Source of the DNA: an uncultured Clostridium sp.
GTDB lineage: Bacteria; Bacillota; Clostridia; Clostridiales; Clostridiaceae
Assembly: GCA_946575275.1 (NCBI GenBank)
Contig: CAMNZV010000015.1
Coordinates: forward strand, 1-16,172
DNA length: 16,172 bases
Direction of reading: 5' to 3'
Part shown: one piece after another, positions 13,457 to 16,172 of the stretch
How the letters are laid out: every line of letters begins with the position of its first letter
Position numbering within the stretch: position 1 is the stretch's first letter
The notes under the pieces: model-generated
Seen by the model: only the letters and a program-made list of their open reading frames with translations
What the model was told of the DNA's origin: nothing
The model's database searches: none
Translations under genes and position numbers: made by a program

Positions 13457-15289
13457 ATGAAACAATGGCGTACAATATTAATGATTATAGTTGATATGTT
13501 TATTGTAAATATGGGGTATTTATTTGCTATTAATATAACAAAAGCTGGGGAATTTACCGAGATTGCAACTATTTATTCGAAAGATTGTGTTGTTGTGTCA
13601 CTTATCTATTTAATATGTTTTATTGTTTGTAGATTGTATCATTCACTATGGGACTTAACAGGTACTGATGAGTTTTTAATGAGTGTTGGTGGATGTATTT
13701 TTGCTGGATTATTATCAATAGGTTATACTAGATTGTTAGGGTCAATGATTCCTATAAATGTATGTGTAATAGGAATTTTAATTGTCACAGTTTCAATAAT
13801 AGGTTTAAGAATTCTATATCGGGTATATAGAAGAATTTTATTATATATGCCTTTTAAAGATTACGTTGACCAAAAAAGAGTTATGATTGTAGGAGCAGGA
13901 TCAGCAGGAAATATGATTATTAATGAAATGCATTCAAGACGCGAGATGAAATATAACCCAATTTTATTAATTGATGACTCGGAATATAAGCAGGGTAAAA
14001 GGATATCAGGAATAGTAGTTAAAGGAAAAAGAACAGATATACCACAATTAGCAATAGATAATAATATTGATTTAATTATAATAGCAATACCAACATTAGA
14101 TAATAATAATAAAAGGGATATTATAGATATTTGTAAGAAGACGAATTGTAAGCTGCAAATAATACCAGGGATTTATGAAATAATACAAGGGGATGCTACT
14201 ATTGCAAGAATTAAGGATGTGGAATTAGAAGATTTATTAGGCAGGGATCCAGTAGAATTGGATACTAGAGGGATTCAAAACTATATTTCTGAAAAGGTAG
14301 TATTAGTAACTGGTGGAGGCGGGTCAATCGGTTCAGAACTATGCAGACAAATTGCAATGTTTAAACCTAAAGAATTAATTATTTTTGACATATATGAAAA
14401 TAATGCATATGAGATACAAAATGAATTGAGGTATAATCATCCGGAATTAAAGCTTAAAACACTTATAGGTTCAGTAAGAGATGAAGATAGGTTAAAGGAG
14501 ATCTTTGATGCCAACGATATAAATGTTGTATTTCATGCAGCTGCTCATAAACATGTTCCATTAATGGAAGATAGCCCAAAAGAAGCTATTAAAAATAATG
14601 TTTTTGGAACAATGAAATTATCTAAGGAAGCGGCAATACATAATGTAGATAGATTTGTACTAATTTCAACAGATAAAGCAGTTAATCCAACTAATATAAT
14701 GGGAGCTACTAAAAGATTATGCGAAATGATTGTCCAGGCGATGGATAAATCTTATAAGACAGAGTTTGTTGCAGTTAGATTTGGAAATGTTCTTGGAAGC
14801 AATGGTTCGGTAATACCATTATTCAAAAATCAAATAAATAAAGGGGGTCCAATAACTGTAACACATAAAGATATTACTAGATATTTTATGTTGATACCTG
14901 AAGCAGCACAATTAGTACTTCAAGCTGGTGTGTTTGCAAAGGGTGGAGAGATATTCGTACTTGATATGGGAAAACCAGTAAAAATATATGATTTAGCATG
15001 TGATTTGATTAAATTATCTGGATTTGAGCCTAATGTTGATATAAAAATAGAAATTTCAGGATTAAGACCTGGAGAAAAGTTATATGAAGAATTATTAATG
15101 AGTGAAGAGGGATTAACTAATACGATTCATAATAAAATATATATTGGCAAACCAACTTTTACAAGTATGCAAGAATTAGAATCAAAATTAAATGAACTGC
15201 AAGGGCTTTTATCTGCAGATAACATTGAAGAGGTAAAAAATAAAATGGAGCAGATTGTGCCAACTTATAAAAGAGTTGATAAATACTAA
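13457..15289 (+). CDS. Membrane-bound nucleotide-sugar 4,6-dehydratase (CapD/EpsC/PglF family)
   Basis: Large SDR enzyme of about 610 residues that typically converts UDP-GlcNAc to a 4-keto-6-deoxy intermediate for amino sugars such as bacillosamine, QuiNAc or FucNAc. The N-terminal membrane part has about four hydrophobic segments within residues 8-125. A first Rossmann-like domain follows (IVGAGSAGN, about 144-152), then the catalytic SDR domain with VTGGGGSIGSE (about 284-294), HAAAHKHVPLMEDSP, STDKAVNP and MGATK (about 415-419). Met replaces the usual Tyr of YxxxK; this SxMxK arrangement is normal for PglF/CapD long forms. The start is chosen at ATG 13457 by ribosome-site spacing. It is preceded by its own promoter and followed after 16 bases by a glycosyltransferase. 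The exact sugar product cannot be told from sequence. Confidence 0.92.
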   Translation: MKQWRTILMIIVDMFIVNMGYLFAINITKAGEFTEIATIYSKDCVVVSLIYLICFIVCRLYHSLWDLTGTDEFLMSVGGCIFAGLLSIGYTRLLGSMIPINVCVIGILIVTVSIIGLRILYRVYRRILLYMPFKDYVDQKRVMIVGAGSAGNMIINEMHSRREMKYNPILLIDDSEYKQGKRISGIVVKGKRTDIPQLAIDNNIDLIIIAIPTLDNNNKRDIIDICKKTNCKLQIIPGIYEIIQGDATIARIKDVELEDLLGRDPVELDTRGIQNYISEKVVLVTGGGGSIGSELCRQIAMFKPKELIIFDIYENNAYEIQNELRYNHPELKLKTLIGSVRDEDRLKEIFDANDINVVFHAAAHKHVPLMEDSPKEAIKNNVFGTMKLSKEAAIHNVDRFVLISTDKAVNPTNIMGATKRLCEMIVQAMDKSYKTEFVAVRFGNVLGSNGSVIPLFKNQINKGGPITVTHKDITRYFMLIPEAAQLVLQAGVFAKGGEIFVLDMGKPVKIYDLACDLIKLSGFEPNVDIKIEISGLRPGEKLYEELLMSEEGLTNTIHNKIYIGKPTFTSMQELESKLNELQGLLSADNIEEVKNKMEQIVPTYKRVDKY

Positions 15290-15305
15290 TAAAATAGGTG
15301 AAAAG

Positions 15306-16172
15306 ATGAATATACATTTAATGATTGATAGTATATATAATAATTATTATTTAAAGGAAATAAAGAAACAAGGAAAAATAAAAGAAAACTTGTTTATTGT
15401 TATATATTATGATAAATTGAAATATTTTAGTGATGAATTTAAGAATGATATTGTAATAGTAAAACGGAAGTCGAATATATTCTATAAGTCATCGGAATAT
15501 TATTCTATACTAAATTATATAGGGAAGAAAGATAAAATATACATACACTATTTGTCAACGGAATTTGTATGGATAGTATTAGCAAGCAGAGCAAATGAAT
15601 ATTATTGGTCTTTATGGGGAGGAGATTTTTATCCTTATTGCAAAATAGAACTTTATGAAAAGGAAGTTCTTAGTATGATTAATAATAAAAGTTCGATTAG
15701 ATTAAGAGATAAGATAAAGGAATATGTTAGTTTGTCATTAAGAAAGATGGCAATTAAAAAGATAAATTATATGCTAACTTGGAATAATTACGATTATGAA
15801 TTGGTAAAAAATAACTTTAAAACCAAAGCGGAATTTAATTATTTCGTTTATCCTAATGTTAATAATTATGAATTATTAGATAGAATAAACATAAACAAAG
15901 AGGAAAATAAAAGGAAAGTTGTAATTCAAGTTGGAAATTCAGGTGATCCAACTAATAATCACTTCGAAGTTCTTAATATGTTATCAAAATATTCAAGTGA
16001 AGATATAAAGGTTATTGCTCCATTATCATATGGAGATAAAGAATATATTCAAAAAGTTATGAATAGGGGCTTTGAAATTTTTGGTAATAAGTTTGAACCT
16101 ATTACAGAGTATGTTTCTGTTGATAAATACTACAGACAACTATCTAGTATCGATATTGCAATTATGAATCAT
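15306..16172 (+). CDS. WecF-like (GT56) glycosyltransferase, 3' end outside window
   Basis: Frame open for 289 codons from ATG 15306 to the window edge. The family is that of WecF, the TDP-Fuc4NAc:lipid II Fuc4NAc transferase of enterobacterial common antigen, about 360 residues, so around 80% is present. Recognisable blocks: YWSLWGGDFY (100-109), the VQ/LVGNSGDPxNxH signature (here QVGNSGDPTNNH at 208-219), VIAPLSYG (236-243), and the conserved IAIMNH at the edge, where WecF continues into its F/MNHxRQQ motif. There is no signal peptide or membrane helix, so it is probably a peripheral inner-membrane enzyme acting on a lipid-linked sugar. AGGTG lies six bases before ATG. It follows the capD-like gene by 16 bases, which suggests a 6-deoxy amino sugar as donor (inference). 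The assignment is from remembered motifs. Confidence 0.75.
   Translation, partial: MNIHLMIDSIYNNYYLKEIKKQGKIKENLFIVIYYDKLKYFSDEFKNDIVIVKRKSNIFYKSSEYYSILNYIGKKDKIYIHYLSTEFVWIVLASRANEYYWSLWGGDFYPYCKIELYEKEVLSMINNKSSIRLRDKIKEYVSLSLRKMAIKKINYMLTWNNYDYELVKNNFKTKAEFNYFVYPNVNNYELLDRININKEENKRKVVIQVGNSGDPTNNHFEVLNMLSKYSSEDIKVIAPLSYGDKEYIQKVMNRGFEIFGNKFEPITEYVSVDKYYRQLSSIDIAIMNH

Overview
The window is AT-rich (roughly 30% G+C by eye). It has strong AGGAGG-type ribosome binding sites, some TTG starts and AT-rich promoters. Gene content (HelD, M18 aminopeptidase, RF3, and a Wzz-like/BY-kinase/PHP-phosphatase exopolysaccharide module) points to a low-GC Gram-positive, most likely Clostridium or a close relative. 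The species cannot be named from the sequence alone.

Left part (1-5.95 kb), housekeeping and transport. The window opens inside helD, an RNA polymerase-associated helicase-like ATPase. Convergent to it is a minus-strand pair: a cation diffusion facilitator followed by a small zinc-ribbon membrane protein. The likely helD terminator lies inside the coding sequence of the zinc-ribbon gene. A short divergent region (3405-3537) carries a promoter in each direction, and an inverted repeat sits over the transporter promoter. To its right, an M18 aminopeptidase gene (apeB) is followed closely by a membrane-anchored SGNH-fold protein whose catalytic Ser and His look lost. A long hairpin ends this unit. 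A 64-residue protein of unknown function is encoded on the opposite strand.

Middle (6.0-7.7 kb): prfC (release factor 3) has its own extended -10 promoter and a TTG start. Only 26 bases, with no visible terminator, separate it from the polysaccharide genes.

Right part (7.7 kb to the end): a surface or exopolysaccharide locus, all on the plus strand. First comes a phosphoregulatory module: Wzz-like chain-length/kinase activator, BY-family tyrosine kinase with a C-terminal tyrosine cluster, and PHP-type tyrosine phosphatase. Next is the complete dTDP-L-rhamnose pathway in the order rfbA-rfbC-rfbD-rfbB. A 146-base gap holds a perfect 17-bp hairpin and a near-consensus promoter, and starts a second block: a membrane-bound CapD/PglF-type nucleotide-sugar dehydratase, then a WecF-like (GT56) glycosyltransferase cut by the window edge. 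The glycan therefore probably contains rhamnose and a 6-deoxy amino sugar. The initiating transferase, flippase and polymerase are not in the window.

No CRISPR array, rRNA, tRNA, insertion sequence or phage gene was seen. Most of the window is ordinary. The parts most worth following up are the degenerate SGNH protein, the terminator nested in an opposing gene, the hairpin/promoter switch inside the polysaccharide locus, and the WecF-like gene.
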